From Deltaproteobacteria bacterium (GTDB taxonomy: Bacteria; Desulfobacterota; Binatia; Binatales; Binataceae): 13,760 nt of DNA. A program made the position numbers and the translations under genes. The DNA is taken from contig JAJYMR010000248.1 of assembly GCA_021786815.1 (NCBI GenBank), forward strand, positions 1-13,760, written 5' to 3'. Of this stretch, positions 1-9,883 are shown in pieces (the first letter of the stretch is position 1; every line of letters starts with the position of its first letter). A model generated the notes under the pieces. That model saw only the letters and a list, made by a program, of their open reading frames with translations, was not told where the DNA came from and searched no databases.

Positions 1-161
1 TGGGAGGGGCCAGCGGGGGGGCCGCTCAGCCAGTGACAGGCCTTATTTGCCGCGAAACTCGATTTTGCGGATTTGAACCTCTTCGTTTGTGGCGTGCTTT
101 GCTCCTCGTGCCGCATCCGGTGCAGGAGATTCTCGAGTGCATCATCCTTGGCGCGGTCCTG

Positions 162-408
162 CTGCTTCGCGTAAACGATCGAAACCGCCCCGAGCACGGT
201 CGGGAGCCGGAGCACAGGTCCGGGCGCCTTTTGCATCTGGGCGTTCGACAACGGCGCGTCGCTCGCTCCGATCAGCACCGTCTTGTCCATCAGCATCCTG
301 ACACTGCCGCCCGAGCCTCTCGACTGGTAGCTGAAGCGGATGTTCGGAGGTTCCTTCGTTGAACCTCCGTGTGTAGATGAGATAGCCGAACAAGGTTACT
401 TGCGCATT
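162..408 (-). pseudogene. Remnant of a PstS-type phosphate-binding protein (frameshifted)
   Basis: Read on the minus strand, positions 408 to about 345 give NAQVTLFGYLIYTRRFNEG. This resembles the start of mature PstS, where a GATF-P-x-YSKWF-x-EY segment is usual. In another frame, from 344 to 162, the reading continues with NIRFSYQSRGSGG, then GASDAPLS, then GPVLRLPTVLGAVSIVY. These match the PstS phosphate-loop and hinge segments in the same order and spacing. The two halves lie in different frames, so there is a frameshift near 344-350. After about position 162 the resemblance to PstS stops, although the second frame stays open to the left edge. About two thirds of a normal PstS (roughly 340 residues) is missing, and no pstC, pstA or pstB gene is present. 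I read it as a decayed fragment. A sequencing error plus a rearrangement is the alternative. The family assignment is from memory of the motifs, not a search. Confidence 0.55.
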
Positions 409-556
409 AACTGGGAATTGCCGTGCTTTGAATTGTGGCGCACCTGCACGGGCGCCGCCGTATCGCGGCGTTTGATCGCGCGCCGCGGCTTTGATGAGAA
501 TCGGCTCTGAACCGCGAACGAATGTTTCCTGCGTCCGAATCGAGAGGCTTTACGAG

Positions 557-2884
557 ATGCAAAAGGCGCTAACCGGGCTCAACGTTCTCGAAATTCATTC
601 CAATCTCGGCGCCGCGTACGCCGCGATGCTGCTCGCCGAGCAGGGCGCCGACGCGCTCAAGGTCGAACCGCAAGGCGGCGCCCGGGAGCGTGGAACGCCG
701 CATTTTCACGCGCTCAACCGCTCCAAGCGCGCCGCCTTCCTTGATATTGGCGTAAGCGCCGCCGGTCGCGCGACGCTCGAAAGCCTGCTGGGATGGGCCG
801 ACGTGCTCATAACCGGGCACACCACCGCGCAGCTTCGCGCGCGCGCGCTCGACTTCGACTCGGTTCACGCGCTCAACCCCAATCTCGTCGCGCTCAACAT
901 TTCGCCGTTCGGCGCCTGCGGTCCCGAGGCTGACTTCGACGCGAACGACGACCTGGCCGCCGCGCGCGCGGGAATCACGGGCAACCAGTGGGCACGCAGC
1001 GGAGACCCGGTGGCCCTGGTGTTCCCCGCGGCGAGTTACTCGGCCGGCGTGATGGGCGCGAGTGCGGCCGTGGCCGCGCTGATTGCGCGCGAGCGTATCG
1101 GCGCGGGCCAGTCGCTCGACGTTTCGCTCATCGCGGGTGCGCTCTCGCTCCAGAGATCCGGCGCCATCCGGCATGAGCGGATGACCACGCTTTATCATGG
1201 ACCGCAGGATCCGCTCGGCCCAATTCCATGCTATCGCCTGTTCGAGGCCTCCGACGGCAAATACCTGTTCGTCGCGTGCGGCAACGCGACTTTCTGGGGC
1301 AAGTTTGCGCTCGCGGTCGAACGGCCGGAGCTGGTCTCCGATCCGCGCTTCGAGAATGCGCCGTGGGGAATCCCGGCGGAAGAATGGCAGCCGCTCAAGG
1401 ACATCCTCGAAGCCATCATCCGCACCCGCCCGCGTGACGAATGGCTGCGCATCCTGCGCGAGAACGACGTCCCGTGCGCTCCCGTGATGACGCGCCAGGA
1501 GTTTATCGAGCATCCGCAGGTCACAGCGCTCGCAATGAGACGCGAGATCGACGACCCCATGCTCGGCCGCACCATCCAGTCGGGCATCCCGGTCGGATTG
1601 AGCGAGACCCCCGGTGAAATCGTGGGACCTGCACCGATCGCGTCGGACGTCCGCGGCTCCACGCGTATCGCCGCGGCGGACGATAGCGGCGCGGCGCGCA
1701 AATTCTCGCCCACGTCGAAGGCCGACGGCAAAGGGCCGCTCGACGGCGTAATGGTGCTCGACTTCGCAAGCTATATCGCCGGCTCCTACGGCCCGATGAT
1801 TCTCGCGCAACTCGGCGCCAACGTTATCAAGGTCGAAAGCCTCGAGGGCGACGCGTTCCGTCATTTCGGCTTCGGCTTCCTGGGATGGAACCAGGGCAAA
1901 CGCGGCCTTGCGCTCAACCTGCAGAGTCCCGAGGCGCTCGATATCGCGCGCGGCCTGGCCGAACGCGCCGATATCGTGGTCGAGAACCTGCGCCCGGGCC
2001 GGATGAAGCGCTTCGGGCTCGACTACGAGTCGCTCGCGCGCCGAAATCCGCGCCTCATCTATATGTCCGTCAACGGCTTCGGCAATCGCGGCCCGGAGCA
2101 CAATCAGCCCGGCTTCGATCCGCTGCTCCAGGCACGCTCGGGCGTGATGGCGGCCGAGGGTGGCCATCATGGGCATCCCGTCTATCTCACCTGCGCGATC
2201 TGCGATTACGGCGCGGCGATGCTTTCGGCGTTCGGATGCATCCTGGCGCTGTACGCGCGCGAGCGCACCGGACGCGGCCAGTTCTGCGAGACCTCGCTGC
2301 TGCAGGCCGCGATGGCGTTTCAGGCGGGCGAATTCATCTTTTACAAGGGACGGCCAGACATGGAGAACGGCCATGCCGAATACCGCGGCCGCGCGGCGCT
2401 CGCGCGGGCGTATCGATGCGCCGATGGCGAGTGGCTATTTCTTTCAGCCGAAAACGCTAGCGAATGGGCGGCGCTTCGTCGCCTCTTCGTGTCGCTTCCC
2501 GCACTCAGCCACGAAGCGGCCGCGTCAGAGCCCAACGACGGCTTTCTGGCTGACGCGCTCTCGACCGCCTTCGCCGCGATATCGCGCGCTGAAGCGTTGT
2601 CGCAGCTTGCGGACGCGGGCGTGCGCGCCACCCACGTGCATCATTTCAAGGATCTCTTCGACGACCCGCAAATCGCGGCCAACGAACTGATGGTGGAGCT
2701 GAGCCATTCCGAATGGGGAAGGGTCTGGCAGACCGGGATGCTGATGAAATTTTCGGCCACGCCCGGGCGAATCGAGCGCGCCGCGCCGCTTCACGGCGAA
2801 CATACCGACGAGCTTCTGCGCGAATACCTCGGATACGACGCCGCACGGATGGCCGACTTGCGAGCGCGCGGGATCGTGAACTAG
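557..2884 (+). CDS. Tandem CaiB/BaiF (family III) CoA-transferase, two fused domains
   Basis: Family III CoA-transferases move coenzyme A between carboxylic acids in the cytoplasm through an aspartyl-CoA thioester intermediate. This 775-residue protein has two copies of the fold: about residues 1-370 and 395-775. Each begins with a Rossmann-type segment (LNVLEIHSN...LAEQGADALKVEP; VMVLDFASYIAGSYGPMILAQLGANVIKVE) and each has an ARER-x-G-x-GQ segment. The second half carries the expected catalytic aspartate (Asp550, in CAICDYGAAM). The equivalent residue in the first half is Ser160 (PAASYSAG), so the first half is probably not catalytic. Start: ATG 557 has GAGAGG nine bases upstream. An in-frame ATG at 491 lacks a ribosome-binding site and would add an unstructured leader. 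The usual single-domain family length is about 400 residues, so this is a true fusion rather than a readthrough. The substrate cannot be told; carnitine-, steroid- or aromatic-acid-type acyl-CoA chemistry is possible. A hairpin follows the stop codon. Confidence 0.9.
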   Translation: MQKALTGLNVLEIHSNLGAAYAAMLLAEQGADALKVEPQGGARERGTPHFHALNRSKRAAFLDIGVSAAGRATLESLLGWADVLITGHTTAQLRARALDFDSVHALNPNLVALNISPFGACGPEADFDANDDLAAARAGITGNQWARSGDPVALVFPAASYSAGVMGASAAVAALIARERIGAGQSLDVSLIAGALSLQRSGAIRHERMTTLYHGPQDPLGPIPCYRLFEASDGKYLFVACGNATFWGKFALAVERPELVSDPRFENAPWGIPAEEWQPLKDILEAIIRTRPRDEWLRILRENDVPCAPVMTRQEFIEHPQVTALAMRREIDDPMLGRTIQSGIPVGLSETPGEIVGPAPIASDVRGSTRIAAADDSGAARKFSPTSKADGKGPLDGVMVLDFASYIAGSYGPMILAQLGANVIKVESLEGDAFRHFGFGFLGWNQGKRGLALNLQSPEALDIARGLAERADIVVENLRPGRMKRFGLDYESLARRNPRLIYMSVNGFGNRGPEHNQPGFDPLLQARSGVMAAEGGHHGHPVYLTCAICDYGAAMLSAFGCILALYARERTGRGQFCETSLLQAAMAFQAGEFIFYKGRPDMENGHAEYRGRAALARAYRCADGEWLFLSAENASEWAALRRLFVSLPALSHEAAASEPNDGFLADALSTAFAAISRAEALSQLADAGVRATHVHHFKDLFDDPQIAANELMVELSHSEWGRVWQTGMLMKFSATPGRIERAAPLHGEHTDELLREYLGYDAARMADLRARGIVN

Positions 2885-2915
2885 CCGCCGCCTGTTTTGC
2901 GTCCGGACCGGGTTT

Positions 2916-2947
2916 GCGGCAGCGCCAATAATGACGCACGCTGCCGC
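2916..2947 (+). terminator. Perfect 9-bp hairpin downstream of the CoA-transferase
   Basis: GCGGCAGCG (2916-2924) is exactly complementary to CGCTGCCGC (2939-2947) across a 14-base loop, starting 31 bases after the CoA-transferase stop. There is no T-run after it, so it is not a textbook intrinsic terminator. It may stop transcription without a U-tract or protect the 3' end. It separates the CoA-transferase from the amidase operon. Confidence 0.4.
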
Positions 2948-3003
2948 CCGGGACTACGCCTGCGCCGCGCGAAGGTGTATCAAGGCGTCTGTGACCGTGA
3001 TTT

Positions 3004-3010
3004 GAGGAGG
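3004..3010 (+). promoter_or_regulatory. Strong ribosome-binding site of the GatC-like gene
   Basis: GAGGAGG lies eight bases before the ATG at 3019. This near-consensus Shine-Dalgarno sequence is the main evidence that the 72-codon frame is a real gene. Confidence 0.8.
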
Positions 3011-3018
3011 AACCCGCG

Positions 3019-3237
3019 ATGGCCCAGATGACGGGCGAGACCATTAGGCGCCTTGCGCGCGAGAATTTCGACTACGAAATTGGCGCCGAGGCGGCGGAGA
3101 TGATGGCACGAACGATCGGTGTCCTGCTCGCCATGACCGGCGAACTCCAGAAACTCGGCCTCGACGGCATCGAGCCCGCCTTCGGCTATCCGAATCTCGT
3201 CCGCGAAGCCGAGCGCCTCGCCGGAAAAGGAAAATAA
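3019..3237 (+). CDS. GatC/AtzG-like small amidase-partner protein
   Basis: A 72-residue protein, mostly predicted alpha-helical, ending with GLDGIEPAFGYPNLVREAER. GatC, the small subunit of the GatCAB amidotransferase, has the same shape: N-terminal helices, then a G-V-EP-x(n)-N-x-REDE-type tail that wraps around the amidase. AtzG, the small partner of the AtzE amidase, is structurally alike. The gene has an excellent ribosome-binding site and lies 51 bases before an amidase in the same direction, as expected for co-translated subunits. No gatB is in the window, and the amidase lacks the GatA-typical RQP after the nucleophile. An AtzG-like role, stabilising or completing a hydrolase active site, is therefore more likely than transamidation of tRNA. 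The similarity is weak at this length and the family name is an inference. Confidence 0.7.
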   Translation: MAQMTGETIRRLARENFDYEIGAEAAEMMARTIGVLLAMTGELQKLGLDGIEPAFGYPNLVREAERLAGKGK

Positions 3238-3272
3238 CGCTTCGGACCACGCCGCCCGCTCACTTTCGCAAC

Positions 3273-3278
3273 AGGAGG
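3273..3278 (+). promoter_or_regulatory. Ribosome-binding site of the amidase
   Basis: AGGAGG, a full consensus Shine-Dalgarno, sits ten bases before ATG 3289 in the short spacer after the GatC-like gene. It fixes the amidase start and supports translation from a shared message. Confidence 0.75.
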
Positions 3279-3288
3279 CAAAAGCCCG

Positions 3289-4698
3289 ATGGCTTCCGCT
3301 GAAATGCTCGATTTCGACGTAGCGACGCTTTGCGAGAAACTCCGCGCCAAACAGGTCTCGCCGGTCGAGGTGACCGACGCTTACCTCGCCCGTATCGCGG
3401 CGACCGACGAAAAACTCCGCGCGTACATCACGGTTACCGCCGAGCAGGCGCGCTCCGCCGCGCGCAAGGCCGAGGCGGAAATCGGTGCGGGCAAATGGCG
3501 CGGGCCGTTCCATGGCGTTCCGGTCGCAATCAAGGATTTGCTCTACACCACCGGAATCCGCACCACCGGAGGCTCGAAAATCCTCGCCGACTTCCGCCCC
3601 GATTACGACGCGATCGCGTGGGCACGGCTTGAAGCCGCCGGCGCCGTCCTCCTCGGCAAGCTCAACCTGCACGAATTCGCCTACGGCGTGACCTCCTCGA
3701 ATCCGCACTGGGGATTCGTCCGCAATCCGTATTCGCTCGATCGGATACCCGGCGGTTCAAGCGGCGGCTCGGCAGCCGCGGTAGTCACGCGCTCTGCGCT
3801 GGCGACGCTCGGCAGCGACACGGGCGGCTCCATCCGCATCCCGGCCGCGCTATGCGGATGCGTCGGGCTCAAGCCGACCTACGCACGCGTAAGCCGCCAC
3901 GGCGTCATCCCGCTTTCCTACACGATGGACCACGTGGGGCCGATCACGCGAACCGTCCGCGACGCCGCGCTGATGCTCGGGGTGATCGCGGGCTACGACC
4001 CCAACGACTCGACTTCGAGCCGCGAGCCGGTACCCGATTACACCGCAGGGCTCGACGCCGGCGTGAAGAGGATGCGTATCGGGGTGATTCGCGAACTGAA
4101 CGATGGCCTGTCGGAGCAGGTCTCGCGCTCATTCAACGCTGCGCTCAAGCAGTTCGGCGCGCTCGGAGCCACGGTCGACGAGGTTTCGATACCGTCGTTC
4201 GCAATGGCCACGCTGGTCAACGGCGTCGTCATCTACGCCGACGCGCTCGAGTATCACGAGCGATGGATGCGCGAGCGGCCAGCCGACTACGGCGAGGACG
4301 TGAGGCGCTTGCTCGAAGCCGGGATGCTCGTGACCGGCGTGGCTTACGTGCGCGCCCAACGCGCGCGGGCCAGGATGCTCGGCGAGGCGCTCAACGCGCT
4401 CGCGAAGCACGACGTGCTGGTCGCGCCAACGAGTGCGATTGAGGCGCCACCGATAAGCGGGCGCGTGCTCTTCGAGGAAGGGCCGTCCGAGGCCGACCCG
4501 GTGCGCGACATCCTGCGCTTCACCGCGCCGCTCGATTGCACCGGGCAGCCCGCGCTCGCGATACCAACCGGGGTTTCGAGCGGTGGTCTACCGCTCTCGA
4601 TGCAGATAATCGGGCGGCCGTTCGACGAATCGACAGTGCTAAGCGTCGCCGCCGCGTATGAAAAAGCGCGCGGTCCGCTGCCGGCGCCGAAGCTCTAG
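3289..4698 (+). CDS. Amidase-signature family hydrolase (GatA/AtzE-like)
   Basis: A 469-residue cytoplasmic amidase-signature enzyme, full length for the family. The Ser-cisSer-Lys triad is visible: Lys82 in VAIKDLL, cis-Ser157 in PGGSSGGSA and nucleophile Ser181 in GSDTGGSIRIP. The 24-residue spacing between the two serines is the family norm. Such enzymes hydrolyse amide bonds, and in GatA they supply ammonia for tRNA transamidation. Here the nucleophile is followed by IRIPAALCG rather than the GatA IRQPASFCG, and no gatB is near. I therefore favour a free-standing amidase acting with the small GatC-like protein encoded just upstream. The substrate is unknown. It ends 21 bases before the convergent stop codon of the phosphatase-fold gene. 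Confidence 0.9.
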   Translation: MASAEMLDFDVATLCEKLRAKQVSPVEVTDAYLARIAATDEKLRAYITVTAEQARSAARKAEAEIGAGKWRGPFHGVPVAIKDLLYTTGIRTTGGSKILADFRPDYDAIAWARLEAAGAVLLGKLNLHEFAYGVTSSNPHWGFVRNPYSLDRIPGGSSGGSAAAVVTRSALATLGSDTGGSIRIPAALCGCVGLKPTYARVSRHGVIPLSYTMDHVGPITRTVRDAALMLGVIAGYDPNDSTSSREPVPDYTAGLDAGVKRMRIGVIRELNDGLSEQVSRSFNAALKQFGALGATVDEVSIPSFAMATLVNGVVIYADALEYHERWMRERPADYGEDVRRLLEAGMLVTGVAYVRAQRARARMLGEALNALAKHDVLVAPTSAIEAPPISGRVLFEEGPSEADPVRDILRFTAPLDCTGQPALAIPTGVSSGGLPLSMQIIGRPFDESTVLSVAAAYEKARGPLPAPKL

Positions 4699-4719
4699 CG
4701 TCGGCCCGCGAAAGCGATT

Positions 4720-5739
4720 TTACAGGTGAAGGTCGACCGCGATGAAATCGTGGTCGGAAACTCGCGCCGACAGTATCGAGGGACGCGCGGGAATCACCGT
4801 CGCCGAGCCCAGGACCGGCTCGATGCCGCGAAGGGCTATCCAGTCGAGGCGCGGACGCACCATCGGCGGGATCAAGCGGCTGAAGGTGAACGTCGGACGC
4901 ATCGGCGCGTTGGCGCCGCGAAGCTGGAATCCCGCTTCGCGAAGACGCTCGAACAGCGGCTCATAAGGCTCCGGCGAGCGAAATCGCCGCGGATGCAAAA
5001 GCATCTGTACCGGAAGCTTCAACACGCCTTTCACGGTGCAAAGCTCGGTCGTTGTGGTATTCAGATCGCCCCCGATGATCGCGCGCCCCTCACCAGGCAG
5101 ATGCGCGGTCAAGACCTTCATCTGGAGCGCTCTACCCGCGGGAGCGCATCGGCTGTCCAGGTGGGCGACGCAAACCCGAAGCCGTTCATCGCCGACTTTG
5201 AGCGTCGCCGTCAACGCGGCCGGCGCGCCGACCACGTCAAGCGGCCTCGCTCTGCGGAACTTTCTCTTGATAGGCGCGGGCAGAGCAATGGTTGCCACAT
5301 CCTCAAGCGGATAAGCCGAGAGGATCGCGTTCCCGAGATAGGCTTTTACTTCGCCCGTTGAAGTCACCAGCGCGTGCTCGGGAACGTAGGCGACGCTCAA
5401 GCCGAGTTGGCTCGCAAGTTCGGCCGCGACCCGTCGCCCTCGCACACGGCGACCCCCGAAATCGACTTCGCACAGGAAAATCAACGCGGCCGAGGCGAGC
5501 GGCTCGCGCCTGAGGCAGTTGAGAATTCCCGAAAAATTTATGCCGCCGCGCGCGTTGAACGCAGCGACTCGAAACGGCCGCGTGGCACGCTCGCTTTGGC
5601 GGTTCTCGACCATGGGTGGATACGGATGCGCGCAGACTCGAACGCGGTCCGCGGTTGCAATCGTAACCGCTCCATCTGCCGCGCCGGCGTTTCCACCGCT
5701 CGACGTCGCCACTTCAACCTGTCGTAACTGCCGCGGCAT
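4720..5739 (-). CDS. Endonuclease/exonuclease/phosphatase (EEP) fold protein
   Basis: The protein has all the sequence marks of the DNase I-like EEP fold, whose members cleave phosphodiester or phosphomonoester bonds with a divalent metal. In the 339-residue form these are Asn62 (FNARGG), Glu91 (LCEVD), His193 (AHLDSR), Asp225 and Asn227 (GGDLNT), Asp299 (RLDWI) and the terminal Ser328-Asp329-His330 (SDHDF). All catalytic positions are intact, so it should be active. There is no clear signal peptide or membrane segment. Whether it acts on DNA, RNA, lipid or another phosphate ester cannot be told. The start is uncertain: ATG 5739 (a TTG at 5742 is adjacent) gives a low-complexity leader of about 42 residues before the fold, while ATG 5613 begins just before the domain. 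Neither has a clear Shine-Dalgarno. It is convergent with the amidase and lies 111 bases downstream of the YyaL-like gene on the same strand. Confidence 0.82.
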   Translation of the reverse strand: MPRQLRQVEVATSSGGNAGAADGAVTIATADRVRVCAHPYPPMVENRQSERATRPFRVAAFNARGGINFSGILNCLRREPLASAALIFLCEVDFGGRRVRGRRVAAELASQLGLSVAYVPEHALVTSTGEVKAYLGNAILSAYPLEDVATIALPAPIKRKFRRARPLDVVGAPAALTATLKVGDERLRVCVAHLDSRCAPAGRALQMKVLTAHLPGEGRAIIGGDLNTTTTELCTVKGVLKLPVQMLLHPRRFRSPEPYEPLFERLREAGFQLRGANAPMRPTFTFSRLIPPMVRPRLDWIALRGIEPVLGSATVIPARPSILSARVSDHDFIAVDLHL

Positions 5740-5850
5740 CAAGTCAACGATTTTACCCGCTCCCGCCCCGGCGAACGACTGCCCTTTGAACCCTGAGGGG
5801 TTGGCGCAACTCGGTGCGAGTCGGCCAAAAAGCGCCGCGCGCGGCCGGTC

Positions 5851-7929
<2,079 letters not shown>

Positions 7930-8125
7930 GGGATGCCGTTGTTGCGGGGCGAATGACCGGCGTCGAAGCGGAAACGCCGCACGTCGGCCAGTTCCGACGC
8001 TAGCATGGCCGGCGATGGGCTTCCATGCGGCTTGCAAGCCCCGGCTTTAACACAGACACTATGGCCGAATGGCCCGTGGAAGAATCGTCCAAGTCCAGTC
8101 GCTTCCGGAAAGGCCGCGAGTTTTG
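7930..8125. promoter_or_regulatory. Divergent promoter region with two palindromes
   Basis: This is the spacer between the leftward YyaL-like gene and the rightward glycosyltransferase, so both promoters should lie here. Two symmetric sequences stand out: CGTCGG/CCGACG with a six-base centre (7982-7999), and the perfect 12-base palindrome GGCTTGCAAGCC (8029-8040). I could not make a convincing -35/-10 pair. A dimeric regulator could bind either site, but nothing here proves it. Confidence 0.35.
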
Positions 8126-9877
8126 ATGAGCGCAGATCGGATCGGATCGACTTCAGAGTCCCAAGCGGGCAATCGCGAACAAGCTGAAAATTGGAAAATC
8201 GCGGCCTGGACCGTGCTCGGGCTGACCGCCATTCTCTTCTTCGTCCGCCTGGGCAGCCGCGCTCTCTGGTCCTCGGAGTACCGATGGGCCGAGATCGCGC
8301 GCGAAATGATTCGTACGGGAAACTATTTCTGGCCCACCATGGATGGGCGCCTCTACTACGACAAGCCGCTCGGCAGCTACTGGCTTGTGGTCGCATCAAC
8401 CTGGATTACGGGCGGGATGAACGAAGCCGCAGCGCGCCTGCCGTGCGCGATTGCGGGCCTGCTCGCCGTCGCCTTGTTGATCCTGCTCGTAAGGCGCCTC
8501 TACGACCTGCGCACCGCCGTGCTCGCCGGCTTCATCCTCGCCACCAGCTTCAGCTTCGTTTTCTTTTCCCGCACCGCGTCGGCCGACGTGGAGACGATTA
8601 CCGGCGAACTGGCCGCGCTGCTCCTGTTCTTCAGGAACGAGCGCAAGCCCGACGGATGGGGGGTCGTGGGACTGTGGCTGGTGATGGCGGTCACGTCGCA
8701 GATGAAGGGCTTGCTCGGCTTCGTCCTGCCCATCATGGTGATCGGCTCGTACGCCACGCTTTGCGACGGATGGACCGAGTTCGGACGCGGCTTCCTGGAG
8801 GGCTCGCCTGGCTCGCGCGTGCGATGGGTCGCCGAGCGCAATCGATGGCTTTTCAACTGGCACACGCCGGTTGCAATTGCGCTCGCGCTCGCGGTCTATC
8901 TCACACCCTTCAAGATCTCGCAGGAGATGATGCGCTCGGACGCGGGACTTTACATGGTGTTCCGCGAGAACGTCATCCGTTTCTTCCGTCCCTTCGACCA
9001 TCGCGGACCGATTTACATCTATTTCTACGTGGTATTCGCGCTGATGGCGCCATGGTCGCTGATGCTGCCGGCGGCTCTGGCTCATACGCATCACCGCCGC
9101 CATGTCGGCCTGCCCGAGCACGCGCGTGCGGACAGGTTCCTGCTGGTTTTCTTCTGGTCAACGTTTATCTTCTTCACGCTTTCCGGGTCGCGGCGCAGCT
9201 ATTACATCCTGCCCATTCTGCCCGCCGGCGCGATCCTGGTGGCGCGACTGCTCGCGGTTCAATCGATACGGGAACTGTCTGCGTGGGCGAGGCGGCTTTT
9301 CGTTGCCGGATACGCGATCTTCGCGCTCGTGATCCTGTTCGGATTTGTCGTGATGTTCCCGCCGTCGTGGATTTTTCACGGCGCGCTCGCAAAGCTGCCC
9401 GATGCTCCCGGGCGCGTGCTGTTCGGAATTTTCTGGATCATAAGCGTAGCCAGCGTTATCTGCGCGCTCTTAAGGCTGCGCCCGGCTCGGATGGCGTTTT
9501 CGCTCGCGCTCGGCACATACCTGGCGATGATTTACATTTTCCTGGTGTTGATTCCTGCCTCCGACGCATGGCGCCCCGAGAAGCCGTTCGGGCATGCCAT
9601 CGTCAAGCGCCTGGGCCGCGACACTCCGGGACTCGCTTTATACAAAACCCAGGAAGCGCTGTTCTATATCAACCCGCCCAAGCCCGTTCCCGAGTACGTG
9701 CGCGAGAAGGACCTTTTGCAGGCGGTTCGCAAGGGCAAGGTCAAGTGGATCATTGTCCGACGAAAGGATCTTGCGTCGGTAGGTTTGCCAATCAGAGTCG
9801 TGATGCAGGAGGATTCCTATCCCTGGGAAAATCGTCGCGACCTGGGAAACAAGGTGGTGCTTGCGGAGATTCTGTGA
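8126..9877 (+). CDS. ArnT-like (PMT_2/GT83) membrane glycosyltransferase
   Basis: An integral membrane protein of 583 residues with a long N-terminal block of hydrophobic helices and a soluble C-terminal tail of about 100 residues. The first periplasmic loop has the GT-C pattern: LGSRALWSSEYRWAEIAREM, then TGNYFWPTMDG, then YYDKPLGSYWL (residues about 42-86). The family usually has Asp-Glu or Glu-Ala-Arg-Tyr in this loop; here it is Ser-Glu-Tyr-Arg. A second loop carries SRTASAD and the QMKGLLGFVLP segment follows. Members such as ArnT move a lipid-phosphate-linked sugar onto lipid A or another periplasmic acceptor. Donor and acceptor are not known here. Start: ATG 8126 follows a GGAAAGG, though at 12 bases. 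An upstream ATG at 8069 gives 19 extra polar residues with no ribosome-binding site. It is transcribed alone and ends at a hairpin shared with the opposing methyltransferase. Confidence 0.88.
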   Translation: MSADRIGSTSESQAGNREQAENWKIAAWTVLGLTAILFFVRLGSRALWSSEYRWAEIAREMIRTGNYFWPTMDGRLYYDKPLGSYWLVVASTWITGGMNEAAARLPCAIAGLLAVALLILLVRRLYDLRTAVLAGFILATSFSFVFFSRTASADVETITGELAALLLFFRNERKPDGWGVVGLWLVMAVTSQMKGLLGFVLPIMVIGSYATLCDGWTEFGRGFLEGSPGSRVRWVAERNRWLFNWHTPVAIALALAVYLTPFKISQEMMRSDAGLYMVFRENVIRFFRPFDHRGPIYIYFYVVFALMAPWSLMLPAALAHTHHRRHVGLPEHARADRFLLVFFWSTFIFFTLSGSRRSYYILPILPAGAILVARLLAVQSIRELSAWARRLFVAGYAIFALVILFGFVVMFPPSWIFHGALAKLPDAPGRVLFGIFWIISVASVICALLRLRPARMAFSLALGTYLAMIYIFLVLIPASDAWRPEKPFGHAIVKRLGRDTPGLALYKTQEALFYINPPKPVPEYVREKDLLQAVRKGKVKWIIVRRKDLASVGLPIRVVMQEDSYPWENRRDLGNKVVLAEIL

Positions 9878-9883
9878 AGCCTA

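Noticed and set aside
33..362. 109-codon plus-strand open frame at the left edge
   Set aside because: It lies opposite the PstS-like remnant, has an arginine-rich low-complexity translation and no recognisable motif, so it looks like an antisense shadow.
569..2374. 601-codon minus-strand open frame inside the CoA-transferase
   Set aside because: Its translation is Arg/Ala/Glu-rich with no family motif, and the opposite strand is a clear, motif-complete enzyme. Long antisense frames are common in GC-rich coding DNA.
4699..4719. Short CGC-GAAA-GCG stem followed by ATTTT between the convergent amidase and EEP genes
   Set aside because: A three-base-pair stem is too short to support a terminator call, though the position is right.
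5789..5802. AACCC-TGAG-GGGTT hairpin after the YyaL-like gene
   Set aside because: Only five base pairs, no T-run and a 111-base gap to the next gene in the same direction; too weak to call a terminator.
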